A stretch of 64,000 nt of DNA, from NCBI GenBank assembly GCA_025765615.1, contig JAIVFJ010000069.1, forward strand, positions 62,001-126,000, in the 5' to 3' direction. A model generated the notes under the pieces. It searched no databases, was not told where the DNA came from, and saw nothing but the letters and a program-made list of their open reading frames with translations. Position numbers and translations under genes: made by a program. Positions within the stretch are counted from its first letter, which is position 1. Each line of letters begins with the position of its first letter. This document shows positions 9,432 through 21,719 of this stretch, one piece after another. Source of the stretch: Zopfochytrium polystomum (taxonomy: Eukaryota > Chytridiomycota > Chytridiomycetes > Chytridiales > Chytridiaceae).

Positions 9432-11208
9432 TCAGAAACTGAACACGAGGCGACCACTGTCGTCCGAATTGGTTTGAAATGCTGCGACCTGCTGCGTCGA
9501 GGGCTGGACCACCTGGGTTCCCGGAGATGACGTTTGGGGAACGGGAGTCAGAGACATTTGTCTCACACCAAGCGGGTTTTTCGAAAAGCTGAGGCGGATA
9601 CCACCCTTCATAGAGTTGGAAAGGGGGTACCCGTGAAGTTCGTTCAGCGCGGTTTGGGCGTACTGTACATCATCAAACTAAGAAATGGGTTGGTGTTAAG
9701 CTTGCTTCTCGTTCTACAATTAGCACCCTCCATACCTCGACGAAGCACATCGGCCCGTTTGGGCGAACTCGGAAAGATAAGCGCTTGTAACCAATGCAGC
9801 GAGTAAAGAGGTCCCGCAACTCAGTCTCGGACGCGTTTGGCGGCAGGTTCCCCACGTAAAGTGTGTTACAAGGGGGATTCTGGTCAGCGAGTGAGCGATA
9901 TCCAGGGCCGAAGGCGGTGGATGGCGAGGCTTCGGCAAGAAGCGGCGAAGAAGCTCCATTGTCGGATCCAGCGAGCGAAGATGTTTGGAAGTTTGCGGTG
10001 CCCGCGTTACTTGGCCCTAGAGTCACAGGGACCGTGCCGGAGGCAGAAGGTTGCGAGCCCTCTCGGGTTGCTGCTAGGGATGCCAGTTTGGTATTTATGG
10101 AAAGAGTTGGGAATCGGTGGTGATGGCTTGAGAGTAAAGACTCGGAGCTGAATAGAGCGCTGTTGAAGCCGCGTAGCTCTGTGTTCACAAGCGAGGACGA
10201 TCTTGATCGCTGAGGAAATAGTGCCGAACTGAATGGAGAGGCACTTTCATTGATGTCAGGGTAAGGACGGTCGAAGCGCGGAGAATCTAGAATGGACCGA
10301 GCCGAGATGACAGACGGTGGAGGGCGAAACTCAAGCTCAGAGGGTTGACGAGAAGAAGCCGAGTCTGCAGGGCCGGAATCGGCGGTGGCCGGACTGAAGG
10401 CGCTGCGAAGCAAAGTTGGTGTGGCCAGGTCGGATTCTGCGTCAAGTGCCAAAAAGTCTAGCCCTTGAAGGCCGCTTTGGCGTCCAGCAAGTTGCGAGCC
10501 GTTCAGTATCTCTCTTGATAGAATCTGCGGGTATTGCAAAGTGCTCTGCTTGTTGGCTGGTTGATTCTGAAAATCAGAGAGGCTCATTTGTCGCCTTGTC
10601 AAAACGTTATGGGGTGCCATCATGGAGCTGGCTACGGCACTCGAATTCATAGAAAGGTTGGGGTTGGGACTTATGATGTTGTTGCTTAAAAGGCCGCTAT
10701 TGAGGGTCATAGGACTCATGGGGGCCGCTCCGCTCATTGCAGTGAAGTGTTGGGAACTTCCGATCATTGAGCTGTATTCGACAGAGATCCCCCGCTTTGT
10801 GTGCAAATTCTTTTTCGCGATTTCGGCCTTTAGAATGCAGCCCCTCTCGGCGTCAACTCTGCGACCACTCAAGTGATCTCTAGCCTGAAGCGCCTCGAGC
10901 CGAGTTCTGAACTTGGCAAAGCCAATCTGAACGGGAGATCGAGCGTAAGAAGTAAGCAGTTGCTCCGTTGTTAGAAGAGGCCTCACGATTTGCTTCTTGT
11001 ACTGGGGCACACCATCATCCGCATCAAAGTTCGCCGGGAACTTCAATGTGGCTGCCTCAAAACCCGCAGCAAATGTAAACTTTGAAGAAAGATTAGTTAC
11101 TCAGGAGAGGTGAAACAGACTGAGCACCATATTTTGAAACTCGCGCTCGTGGATATCTTCTGGGAACCCGACAACGAAAATAGTCGTGATCTCTTCCTGC
11201 GGCAGGTG
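9432..11208 (-). CDS. WHI3: Whi3-like RNA-binding protein with two RRMs (5' exon unresolved)
   Basis: Three exons join in phase: 11208-11128, 11079-9736 and 9677-9432, giving at least 556 residues. RRM1 starts [20 protein letters not shown] and runs through [21 protein letters not shown] long Ser/Asn/Pro-rich disordered linker of about 300 residues follows. RRM2 has [21 protein letters not shown] (RNP2 region) and MCFVEFDDV (RNP1 region) and ends [14 protein letters not shown], the diagnostic Whi3-family tail. In yeasts Whi3 proteins bind mRNAs such as G1-cyclin transcripts in the cytoplasm and form condensates. The first coding exon with the ATG must lie upstream of 11208; an acceptor (AATATAG) with a CTAAC branch site is visible at 11209-11235, but the partner donor is ambiguous between 11260 and 11300. 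Family identity is well supported; the target mRNAs are unknown. Confidence 0.82.
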
Positions 11209-12352
11209 CTATATTCACGTTGTTAGCTGGTCGAACGGAAGCGCGATTCCCAACCACTTGCCAAGTGTGTCGGCGTCTGGACCGAAATCGGGGCTCCCCC
11301 GAGCTGGTCCATTCGAATGTTCATGGTCATCATAGTTCTCAAGACTGGGACCAAGCAATGAAGGGTGGTGTATTGTCGATATTGATGCCTTTGAATGGGA
11401 AGCGGAGTAGATTGGTTCAAACAGAGGCCTTTGGTGCAGGGTTTGAAGCGGGAACAAGAAGGCACACGAACACAATCCAACTCCCACTACTGACTGATCA
11501 GCGGCTCACGACGGAGGTCAAGCGGTTTATGCGATGACAGAGAAACCAGTCGAAGCCGGATTCGGGGGGGGGGGGGGGGGGGGGGGTGTGTGGAGCAGAT
11601 GCGGGAAGTGAGAGGCAGGAAAGGGCAGCGAGCGAATGTGGGAGGGTGCGTGGTTGACGACGATGATGACGATGCACCACCACAGGGCGCGGGACTCACC
11701 TGGCACAGCGATTGGTGGAGTGGGAGGGCCGATTTCGTTCCTTCGCGGACGACGAAACAAAACGGCAAGGCAGCGAGTGAGCGAGTGAGCGAGTGAGTGA
11801 GTGAGTGAGTGGGTGAGTGGGAGAGTGGGAGGCAAGAGAGCCGGCAGTGACAGGGTTGGTTCGTCCCTTTTTATTGGCCTTTCTCCATTTTGTCTTCACC
11901 CAGAAAAATTTTAATATTATAAATAATATTATATATAATTTCTTTTCGGGATATCCATTTTTTGTTTTGTTTTTTGGCATCAACACGACGGTTCCCATTA
12001 TTTTTTTTGTCCAATGACAAGGCGGCGCGCAGCAAAGACAGACGAATCCCATTTTGGAGAAGGAGAGCAAAAAAAAAGAAAAAAACGTTTGTGCACCAAG
12101 AAGCCAAACAAAATCGTGCATAGATGCAATTTTCCAAAAATTTTGCCCAGAAAGACCGATCACGATGCCAGTGCAGACACAGGATGCATGCATGCTGGTT
12201 GTTTTTCCTTTTTGGTAAAACACGCCCCCTGCACCCAAATGCGGCAAGAATTTATGGTGGCGAAGACAAGGAAAAACCTTGCACCTCCGGCCAAGCGAAG
12301 GAAAAACAAAACACAACAAAAACAAACAAACAAAACCAGACGTCGTGAAGGC

Positions 12353-12386
<34 letters not shown>

Positions 12387-12779
12387 AGAATAAAAAAAAA
12401 AGGAAAGGGAGGGGCAGCGACAAGTGATAAGGGACAAGGTCAGGACAGACTTTCGGGCACAGCGCGCGACGGTCTCCGCCTCCCCGTTTCCCATTTCAGG
12501 CGTTGCATGCCCAAGAGCCAAAAACCCCACCTTCACTCCGAACTGCAAATTTGTTTCCTTTTTCTCGTCTTATTTACACAATTTTCAGGAACTTTGGATA
12601 TTTACCGTCTCTCTGCTGAAGAGCTCACTGACGCTGGTTTTTTTTTTTTTTTTCAAAGTACTCCTCATAATATCAAGGCAGATGAACTCAATGCTGATTC
12701 TGTTTGTTGGAGGTGGTAGAGAGTGTTTTTCAGAGCTAGAATCTGTGGTTGATGCAGCCAGATAGCTGGCACACTGATG
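11209..12779. other. Promoter and gene-poor region with simple repeats
   Basis: It contains the unresolved 5' exon of the Whi3-like gene (about 11230-11490), a G23 tract at 11564-11586, (GAGT)n at 11775-11817, an AT-rich block at 11905-11945, an A-tract at 12355-12383 and T-tracts near 12640. No other coding sequence is recognised. Confidence 0.5.
11564..11586. repeat. Poly-G tract (G23)
   Basis: An uninterrupted run of 23 G lies in the 5' region of the Whi3-like gene. It could form a quadruplex on this strand, and its length is probably unreliable in the assembly. Confidence 0.9.
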
Positions 12780-13190
12780 TGTAAACAGTCTACTCTGAGT
12801 GAGTGGAAGGAGTGAATGAAGTGGAGATGTGTATTTGTGGGTGATCCTTCTCCCCAACTTGGAGAGAAAGGAAAAAAAAACTCTGTTATGAATTATTGAT
12901 ACATGATGATGATATACACACTGTAATAGTTGCTAGGCAAGTGTGGCCGGCACAGGGTAAAAACCTCTCCTATATTATCTGCTTGAGCAGAGGAGGAGGA
13001 AAACTGTTGACACTGGGTTTCTGTTCCACTATATACTTGGAGTATTTGTCAATAGCGCAAGCCAGCACCCAGGTCTGCATTGGCGGTGGCTTGCTCTCCC
13101 ATGGGCATCGTGAGAACGATAACTGACAGTCACAATAGGTTCAGGTCCGTCTTGTGCCTCTTGCTGCTAACCATTCAGTTCCGCCTAACA
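12780..13190 (-). mobile_element. LTR-B copy inserted in a gypsy LTR
   Basis: This is a full-length reversed LTR-B, from TGTAAACAGTC to GTTCCGCCTAACA. Its right flank is the middle of the gypsy LTR, but the left flank is unrelated and no target duplication is present (TGATG versus GTATT). An insertion followed by deletion or recombination on the left fits best. Confidence 0.8.
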
Positions 13191-13366
13191 GTATTACTAA
13201 TTGCTCTTTCTGGAACTTTCTTTGAGTCTTGACAAGGAAGACTCTCAAAAGGTATAAAGGGGGATGGGGACCTGTCCCATCCCTCAAGTGAATTATTGTT
13301 TCCAATACAATCATCACTCCTCTCAGTTCCTTGTCTGCCTTGTCCTGTCCTGTCATGTTCCTGACA
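13191..13366 (+). repeat. Gypsy 5' LTR, 3' part only
   Basis: It matches the second half of the 24239-24545 LTR, including the TATAAAGGGGGATGG promoter block, and ends in CCTGACA. The upstream half with the heat-shock-like array is missing. Confidence 0.85.
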
Positions 13367-13456
13367 GTTAGCTGACTGGTGAAGACGATCGATTGTTCAA
13401 AGCAGTGGACAGCTTCAGTTTGATCCTGTGAAGGACAATCACATGCTCAACTGCTT

Positions 13457-14118
13457 GTGAGGACGCCTTCGCATGTGGGGAAGTCAGGCTCGTGCAATCT
13501 GAGGCTGTCTTCCTTCACCATTTTTGTATTTGTGTTGTTTTGTAGCACACTGCTGGTTCCGTTTGCAAAACAGATTCTTGGCAGAAAAACTATTCTTTAT
13601 TTTCATTTGATCAAAGTATTTAAAAGAGAAAGAGAAGCTCTGTCCTTTGTCCAGTGCCTGTCCAAATAGTGGCCAGCCAGATAGACAAACAACCAGAATT
13701 GAAAGGTTGAACCAATCCATATCTGACTGCACAAGAACACTGCATTCCAAATTCTATGCAAATACAAAATGTTGGAGAATGCTTTACCAATTTAGTAGCA
13801 TGACTAGCCAACCTTCCGTATTTGCATAGAATTTATGCAGTATTCTTGTGCAGTCATATTGACTGGTTCAATCTTTCAATTCTGGTTGTTTGTCTGTCTG
13901 ACTGGCCACCATTTGGACAAGCACTGGACTACAGACAGAGCTTCTCATTCCCTTTTAAATAATTTGATCAAATGAAAATAAAGAATAATTTTTCTGCCAA
14001 GAATCTGTTTTGCAAATGGAACCAGCAGTGCTACAAGACAACACAAATATGTAAAAAGGCAACAAAGTCAGCCTCGTCTGAGGCGAAGCCAGCTTCTCCA
14101 CACAAGACGACATCCTCG
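13457..14118. repeat. Large imperfect inverted repeat (foldback) in the gypsy leader
   Basis: The left arm (about 13457-13765) and right arm (about 13818-14118) are reverse complements with scattered mismatches, separated by 52 bp. Matching blocks include GCACACTGCTGGTTCC with its complement near 14020, TTTTCATTTGATCAAA near 13600 with TTTGATCAAATGAAAA near 13964, and CTATGCAAATAC with GTATTTGCATAG flanking the loop. Confidence 0.85.
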
Positions 14119-14785
14119 AAAACGAGAAACCAATCCATCATCGCATGCAAGCGATCAAGCGATTGATCAATTGAGTGATAGTATGTTGATGAATCAAAAC
14201 ACCATCCACCATGTTGAGAGCGATCATTTGTCTTCACCAGTCATCTATACAGCCACTGTTTTCAATTGAGACCTGCCCTATCAAGATTGTGTTTTGATTG
14301 AACCAGCACCACCAATCAGTTGGATCTACTGGTCATCTTCACCCATCAAGATATTGTTCATCAATCAATTCAAGTCAAGAACTTGCTTTTCGATTTGATT
14401 AACGACTTTTCTTTTGTTGATTTCAAGAAATGGGGATCCAAATTTTGTTTGTCAAGTCATCAAACAACAAACAAGATGTTGAAACTTGGTGTCACTCTGG
14501 CTGAACATCCACTTACAGTCTTCGCTTCTGGCAATCGACAGCAGTTCAACAACAAGCTTGCCAAGGAAGAGCTGTACTACTTGATCGAGCTGAACTACAA
14601 GCAAGAGTAGAAACCAGTTATACCTCCTCCAGTTGCCATGGCGAACCCAGACATTGATCTGGCTTTCAACATCAACACCCAAGAATATCATCAAGCTTCT
14701 GAAGATGAGTGACAGCTCATCGACTGTTGTTTTCAACGTGTGAACAGTCGTTTACACCAACTTCAAGTGCAAACACAACACTGCA

Positions 14786-15602
14786 TTGAACATTTACCTC
14801 AAGAAGCTTGAGGTAAATGTTCATTGCGCTACTTTTGGTGACCCCTACGCATCTTGGACAGCAAGATCCAAGCTCAAGCAAGGAAAGCAAGGAAAGCAAT
14901 CTTGTGTGGCCTACACCAACCAATTCAAGCAACTAGCCAGAGACTCTGGATACAATGATGCAGCTCTGATGGAGCTGTACCATGATGGTCTCCATGAGTC
15001 TATCCAAGATATGCTTTCCCAGTCTCTGCACATCCCAGAGACCATGGAAGAGTACACTCTCCTTGCCATCAAGATTGACAACAGACTCAACTCCAAGAGG
15101 CTGAAGCAAAGACAAGTAGAAACTACATCAAGACCTACCCCAGTCCCTCAAGCTCTTACAGTTCCTGAACCCATGCAAGTGGATGCAGTTGAGACACTTC
15201 CTAAGGGTCCTCTGAGCCAAGGGGAGAAAACAAGGAGTGCCCAGCAGGGACTGTGTTTTTACTGTGGCTCCAAGGACTCACCTAAGTCAACCTTCACAAC
15301 CAAGGCTCTTATCGACTCTGGATCATCCTGCAACATCATTGATGCCACCCTTGTCAAGTCTTGTGCCATTCCCACCACGAAGAAATTCACACCACTCAAG
15401 GTCCACTTTGCCAATCATGCTCTGTTCAAGGAAATCAGCCATGAAACCAAGCTAAACCTCCACATTCAAGACTTTCCACCATCCATGGTCAACCTGGAAG
15501 TATTGGATCGTGGCTCACCCACATACTCTGTCATCCTGGGATTACCATGGCTGCAAGCCCAGAACCCTGCCATTGATTGGGTCACTGGTCAAGTCCAACC
15601 TC
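14786..15602 (+). pseudogene. Gypsy gag and aspartic protease (relic)
   Basis: The frame carries a gag-like helical region (CVAYTNQFKQLARDSG... ELYHDGL), a truncated zinc knuckle (CFYCG with no His-Cys half) and a retropepsin-like domain with DSGSSCN and VILGLPWL. It begins beside a 35-bp palindrome. It continues in frame into the sequence after the LTR-B insertion, so the break at 15602 is insertional. Confidence 0.8.
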
Positions 15603-16016
15603 TGTTAGGCAGAACTGAATAGTTAGCAGCAAGAGGCACAAGACAGACCCAAACCTATTGTGACTGTCAGTTATTGTTCTCATGATGCCCATGGGAGAGC
15701 GAACCACTGCCAATGCAGACCTGGGCACTGGCTTGCGCTGATGACAAATACTCCAAGTATTAAGTGGAATGGAAACCTGGTGTCAACAGTTTTCCTCCTC
15801 CTCTGCTCAAGCAGATAATATAGGAGAGGTTTTTACCCTGTGCTGGTCACACTTGCCTAGCAACTATTACAGCGTGTATATCATCATCATGTATCAATAA
15901 TTCATAACAGAGTTTTTTTCTCTTTCTCTCCAAGTTAGGGAGAAGGACCACCCACAAACACACATCTCCACTTCATTCACTCCTTCCACTCACTCACTCA
16001 GAGTGGACTGTTTACA
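15603..16016 (+). mobile_element. Solo LTR-B inserted in the gypsy polyprotein
   Basis: A 414-bp copy starting TGTTAGGCAGAACTG and ending GACTGTTTACA, flanked by the duplication ACCTC (15598-15602 and 16017-16021). Confidence 0.9.
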
Positions 16017-17396
16017 ACCTCCACCAATTGAAACAGTCACCCAAAACTCAAGTGAAGCCTCCAAGTCTCATGTTCGCAAGTCCTTGATTCAAGGTTCACA
16101 GCCAGGTATTAAAGGTCAACCACCAAAGACAACTCCAGTGTCACCCTGCAGTTCACAAATCCCAGCCAAGACTCAAGGTCCACAGTTCACAGTTCACAGT
16201 CAAGATTCAAGTAGAGCTCAGAGAGCTCACAGTCATGGCCAAGACTCTAGTTCACAGAACCCACAGTCAAAGATTCAAGTACCACAGTTCACAGTCCACA
16301 TTCAAGATTCAAGTTCCACAGCTCACAGTCTTTGCCAAGAACAGAACTCTCAGTCAAAGATTCAAGAATCACAGTTCCCAGTCAAGATTTCATGCCCCAC
16401 TGCTGATGAGCGCAGAAGGACAGACCTTGCACCTGAAGGGGGAGATGGTTTCACCCCACCATCCAAGACACAACTTTCATTGCTTCCTGACAGTGTGTCG
16501 GCCCATGCTATTTCCAAGGACCCCAAGCCTCACAAGATTCAAATCAGCCAAGAAGAGGAAAAACTTGAGATACTCAAGACAAGGCATGATGCAGCAACAG
16601 CTGGACACCCAGGAGAGCACAAGACATATGAGCTTGTTTCCAGAGACTTCTACTGGCCAGGCATGAGGAAGTACAGCAAGAACTATGTCAGCAGCTGTGA
16701 AACTTGTCAAAGAAACAAATCCAGCAGACACAAGCCCTATGGACTTCTGGAGCCCCTCCCAATTGCCATCAGCCCTTGGTCATTAATATCCATGGACTTC
16801 ATTGTGAAACTGCCCCCATCCCATGGATTTGACTCTATCCTTGTTGTCATCTGCAGAAGGACAAAGTTGGCCCATTTCATCCCCTGCACTGAGAATATAG
16901 ATGCACAAGGAACAGCAGACCTGTTTTTGCAGCACATATTCAGGCTCCATGGGCTGCCTCAGTCAATCATCAGTGACAGCAGTTCAGATCTCAATTTTGG
17001 AAAGCACTCACAGCAGCCCTTGGAATCAAGTCTCAACTGTCAACTGCTTATCACCCTCAGACTGATGGACAAACAGAAAGAACAAACCAGACTCTGGAGC
17101 AGTATTTGAGGTGCTATGTCAGCTATCAACAGGATGATTGGCCCACCCTCCTTCCCCTGGCAGAATTTGCTCTCAACAATTCTCTCCACTCAAGCACCCA
17201 GCTATCTCCTTTCTTTGCAACCTATGGCTTCAATCCAAGAGGAGATCTTCTGGGACAAGAGACCCTATCCAATGTCCAAGCTCCTGCTGTGGCTTCACAC
17301 TTGCATAAGCTCAAGATCATCAGCACCTTCCTGGACTCCACCCTGAAGCAACCCAAGAAGATGCCTCAAGATTCGCCAACACTCACAGAATGGACC
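16017..17396 (+). pseudogene. Gypsy linker and integrase (relic)
   Basis: A Ser/Gln-rich linker with repeated QSKIQ and FTVH motifs (16017-16500) precedes the integrase: H2C2 zinc finger (HPGEHKTYE ... CETC), core with SMDFI and IISD, then the DGQTER region in another frame and an integrase C-terminal part ([18 protein letters not shown]). Frame breaks lie near 16978, where a few bases after IISD are lost, and near 17341. There is no reverse transcriptase. Confidence 0.8.
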
Positions 17397-17674
17397 TGAA
17401 AGAATTTGCTATGGTGGCTGATTGATGGGTTGGGCTGCTGTGGTGTACACTACTGAAGGTGGTGGTGGTGGGAGGTTGATCTTGGATTCTGTCAGTCTTG
17501 TGTTTGTCTTTATACAAAACTGTTACAAGGACCATCACTTGCAAAATGCTGCAAGTCATCCTTGCAGAGCAGTATCAGGTCAAAGCTCCTGCACACTGCT
17601 TACACCAAAAGACCCAAAACTAACACTCCCCCCTAAGCTGTGGGCAGGAGCAAAGGCTGGCACGGAGGAAAACC

Positions 17675-18692
17675 TTAAGCCATAGTCAACTTAAGGAAAC
17701 CGTACACCAGAGAAAGAAGAATCACAAACAGGTATGACTGGCCATCGGATGGCAGAACAGAAAGGACAGACCACACTAACAAAAATGGATGGGGGCACAT
17801 ATTGAACTTCAGAGGTAAAAGAATATGAGTCAAAGTAATGAAAAAGAACAAAGAAGAAAACAGCTTCACAGATAAGAAAAAATGAATCAGAGGAAACAGA
17901 CCAGTGCGACTCAGATGGTATTCACTGAGAGCAGCTGAGAGAGATTTTGTCATATAGTCTGCAGGCTGTTCTCCTCCAGCAATCCATTCAAGCCGTACTA
18001 CCTTTTGTTCCACAAGTTCTTGAATATAATGATACTTTACCATGATATGTTTTGACCGATTGGTGTGAAGATCATTTGAACTGAGGTTGATCACACTGCT
18101 GTTGTCAGTGTAGATGACAAGTGGAGTTGGAGACAGAAGTTGAAGTGCTGAGTAGAGTTGGGATAGTGCCTGAGGTTCTCGTCCCAGTTCAGACACAGCT
18201 ACATATTCAGCTTCCTGCGGTGACAGCATGACAGTACTGCTCTGAAGAGATGTCCAACTAATAGCTGTTCCTCCAAATAGAACATAGTAGCCAGGCTGTG
18301 ATTTCCCATCTGAGTGGACACCATGGGCAGCGTTGGAGTAACATTGAGATATTAGAGAACCAGAATAAGGATCTTCATGTGTTGCTCGCTAGGATCCTTG
18401 CTGAAGGCACCAAGATATGAAACTGCTGGGTCAAGGTCTGGTCGCCTGTGTGTTGCAAGGTAGTTGATGCCGTCATGTATTGCCTGGTACAGTCTCTGAT
18501 CTGCAGTTGCTTTGTCGATCCTGCGTGGCTGAAGATTGAGAGACGACTGGGAAGGCCAGTTACTGCAGTGTGGTTGTTGATAGTGTTTGCATGGCACTGA
18601 ATTAACTCCTTGCTACAGACTTTCTTGTGTAAGAAGATTCTGTCATGTTGATGTTCCAGCTGCATATTGAGGATGGTTTTCATTGCTCCCAT
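17675..18692 (-). pseudogene. Copia RT C-terminus and RNase H (relic)
   Basis: Reading leftwards, YQAIHDGINYLATHRRPDLD with AVSYLGAFSKDPSEQHM is the end of copia RT. MLSPQEAEYVAVSELGREPQ, IYTDNSS, HTNRSKHIMVKYHYI and QPADYMTKSL follow, the typical copia RNase H with its active-site acidic residues. The two parts are in different frames with a stop between them, so the polyprotein is broken. Confidence 0.8.
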
Positions 18693-18896
18693 TTCGCAGA
18701 GTATGTAAAAAGATTAGGCAAGGCAATGGCAGAAGGAGTTTTTGCCAGAATCACCAAAAACAAATATTGTTAACTTAGCTTGCGTTGTGGATGATGAGTT
18801 AATCTGACAAAGGAGGATGCAGTAGTCCCAGAAGATTGCATGACTTTCCTGACAACTGTTTGATATTGGTGGCTGTTCAACTCCAGCAGTCAGTGC

Positions 18897-19118
18897 TGTC
18901 AGGAACAGGGCAGGACAGGACAAGGCAGAGAAGGAACTTTTGAGAGTCTTCCTTGTCAAGACTCAAAGGAAGTTCCAGAAAGAGCAATTAGTAATACAAT
19001 GATACCAATGATAACACGACAAGTCAGGAAAGCAAAGAAGGTTCCAGAAGGTTCCACAAGGTTCCATGAAGGAATGTTCTAGAAGGTTCTGGAGGTTTCC
19101 AGAGGGTGATTCATAACA
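18897..19118 (-). mobile_element. Solo gypsy LTR with an internal deletion
   Basis: A reversed copy of the gypsy LTR, TGTCAGGAACAGG to TTCATAACA, flanked by the duplication AGTGC (18892-18896 and 19119-19123). It is 222 bp against 307 bp for the full LTR; the lost part carries TATAAAG and the transcript-start region, while the heat-shock-like array is kept. Confidence 0.85.
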
Positions 19119-21554
19119 AGTGCGGCGGTAATGAACTGCTCGATGCAGATTTGGCATATATAAAATATGCTGTTGAGGTATGTGTTGCTGATATCCACTG
19201 TGCCAGTGTCCCAGTTGATTCAGGCAGCCATTTCAGTGAGTTAACAAAGACTATTGATTAGGACAAGAGGTGGGTGAGTATTCTGAATATAAATGCAATG
19301 ACACTAAGTGGGGCCCTTAGCCATGAGCTGTGCATAGAAGCACTCAATGCTGCTGTCTTCACAAAGTTTGACCTTGTAGGCCCATTTGTTCCAGGTTTTG
19401 TTGACATTCGTGGGTTGTTCAATAACTTCAAAAGCTGTCTGCACATATACATGGATCTGGGCAAGGTGTGCTTGTCAAACACAGTTGGCCTGAATGTGTA
19501 CACTGAAGGTAAGAAGTTTGTGGTGGATTCCAAACTTTAAAGTGCTATGTTTGTTTTGTGGTTGTAGAGAAATAGAATCTACTTGTGATGGTTTTAACTT
19601 TAAGAAACTTTAGGGAAAATTAGTTCAGATTTTCTAAGATACCCTACACACAAAAGAAAGCACAAGAGAAAAAACTCTGCACAGGTGAGCCTTCCGCACG
19701 ATGCTGGTCTGGGCTCCCCCCAGTACCCTATGAGGAGAGGTGACCACTCCCCCATACACAGCTTGCCCTCAACGCTTTCCCCTGCGTCTCGCCTGGGCAC
19801 ATCAGGAGAATAACTGTCTCCTGGTTGGTACTCCTTGCAGAATGGGCTCCCTGCTCAGGACTCCACCTCCTCTGACACAGGTCCAGGCCACACTAGCCTA
19901 CAAGCTGGGACTTCGGTGTTCGTGGGCCTTCGGTTGATTTCACATTGCCGGTCTGCCACATCAGTCCGGCCTTCCACAGTCATGCCTATAGTGCTCCCAG
20001 TAAGGCCCACTGGGGGTGACGTTAATTGCAGTAGCACGGAATCCAACCCGTCGTGCCGTCACCTCCAACACCAGAGCTGTACACCGTTATCCGATTCACT
20101 TTCGCTGTGGATTACCATGTGGTTGATACGTTTTACCAATTCCAGTTTGACTTCTTCCAATTCTGATTGCTGAAGTTGAATGCTGACTGAATGGAGGAAG
20201 TTGTTGTTTTCTGGAGTGACTCTGCTGTGGGGAATGGTTGATACTTTGTCTGACTTTGTTGAGACTGCAGAAAACTGAAAGCAATTCCAATTCAACTTGT
20301 TCAACTGGCAAAATTCAAGTTCAAAGATGGTTCAAGGTGACTGGTGACTGAATGGAGCAAAGTGGTGATGTTGGTGTTGTTTCTGAAGCTGATCTGCAGG
20401 TATGAATAGTTGAAGGTTTCCTGAATTTTGCTGATACTGCTGAGGTTTGAATAGTTTGATGATATGGTAATTGTAACTGTATGTGAGGTGGTTGATTTTT
20501 GCTTTTGTTGGTCTAGAGTGGAGAATAAAGATAGAGGCAAAGTTAGTGGTAGAAAGCATTAGTGAGAGTTAGTATATCCAGATGTTTCCACAGAGTTTGA
20601 TTGCTTGATGCCTTTAGTCTCCAAGTGATGTTGTGGAATTTATGCTGGTAGAAGAGTGCTAGTGCAAGCAAAGGGAACAAAGACTTCGCCTGATGTCTTC
20701 TACTCTGCCTCGTTAAAGAATCAGCAGAATGTTTTTGTCAAGTCTAACATCCAAGCCAAAACCACAAAGTTTCTGGTCAGATTACAAAAGTTGAGGGCAA
20801 TCTCTGAAGCTTCCAGATCCTGGTTATGCTGCATGAATGCATGCTGGATGAATGCATGAGGCATTCAAAGAACATAGCTGTTCTGGAGTGACTCTATTAA
20901 GAGCAGTTTGAAATCTAGAGTCAGTTAGATTTGGTTCGGCTAAGGAAGAATCTCAGATGAGAATGGAACTTCAGCAATCTTGCAAGGTTGAGCTTGTTTA
21001 TAGTTTGCTCTGAAAAGTGTTAGTGTTGAGTGTCCAATAAAGATAAACGTTGATACTCCTCGGAATGAGGCAAAAGTTATTTCAAGGAACATTGTGTTTT
21101 GTCACAGAAGTTGGTTAGGATAATTCATCAGAGTGATGCAATTGAGGTGAGGACTCAGGTATGGCTGTTGAATTTCCTGTGATGTGGGACCTGGAGTAGT
21201 GTGTTAGTATGTCTGTGTATAAAAGCTGAAGCAGTCAATATGTGTGAGTTGAGGTCCCTAGCCAGGGTCAAGTAAGCCCAGCAATAATAGTGTATTCCAT
21301 AGTTCGAATCCTGAGTCCAGATTCATTTGGCTAAAATAGATAGAGTGTTTTCCTAGGCAGCAGCCTGGCACCAAGAAGACCATGCCAAGTTGGTGCCAAT
21401 CCATGCTGAGACCACTTTGCAACTCTGCGCTGATGATCATCGTTCACTTATTCCAAGCATTCTCCATCTAATTGGCAATACAGTGCCGGTGATCATCTTT
21501 CACTTATCCCTAGAATCCTCCCCCCTAAGTGGAAGATGATGTTTGATGTTGTAC

Positions 21555-21719
21555 TGGGCGCTGGCTTGTGCTGATGACAAATACTCTGAGTATTAAGTGG
21601 AACGGAAACCCAGTGTCAACAGTTTTCCTCCTCCTCTGCTCAAGCAGATAATATATGAGAGGTTTTGACCCTGTGCCGGTCACGCTTGCCTAGCAACCAC
21701 TCAGAATAGACTGTTTACA
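21555..21719 (+). mobile_element. LTR-B fragment with internal deletion
   Basis: It matches LTR-B from GGGCGCTGGCTTG through the CTCAAGCAGATAATAT block, then jumps to the terminal AGAATAGACTGTTTACA. It lies inside the copia element. Confidence 0.7.

Noticed and set aside
21270..21320. A tRNA fragment with GTTCGAATCC
   Set aside because: Only a B-box-like core is visible, with no A box or stems.
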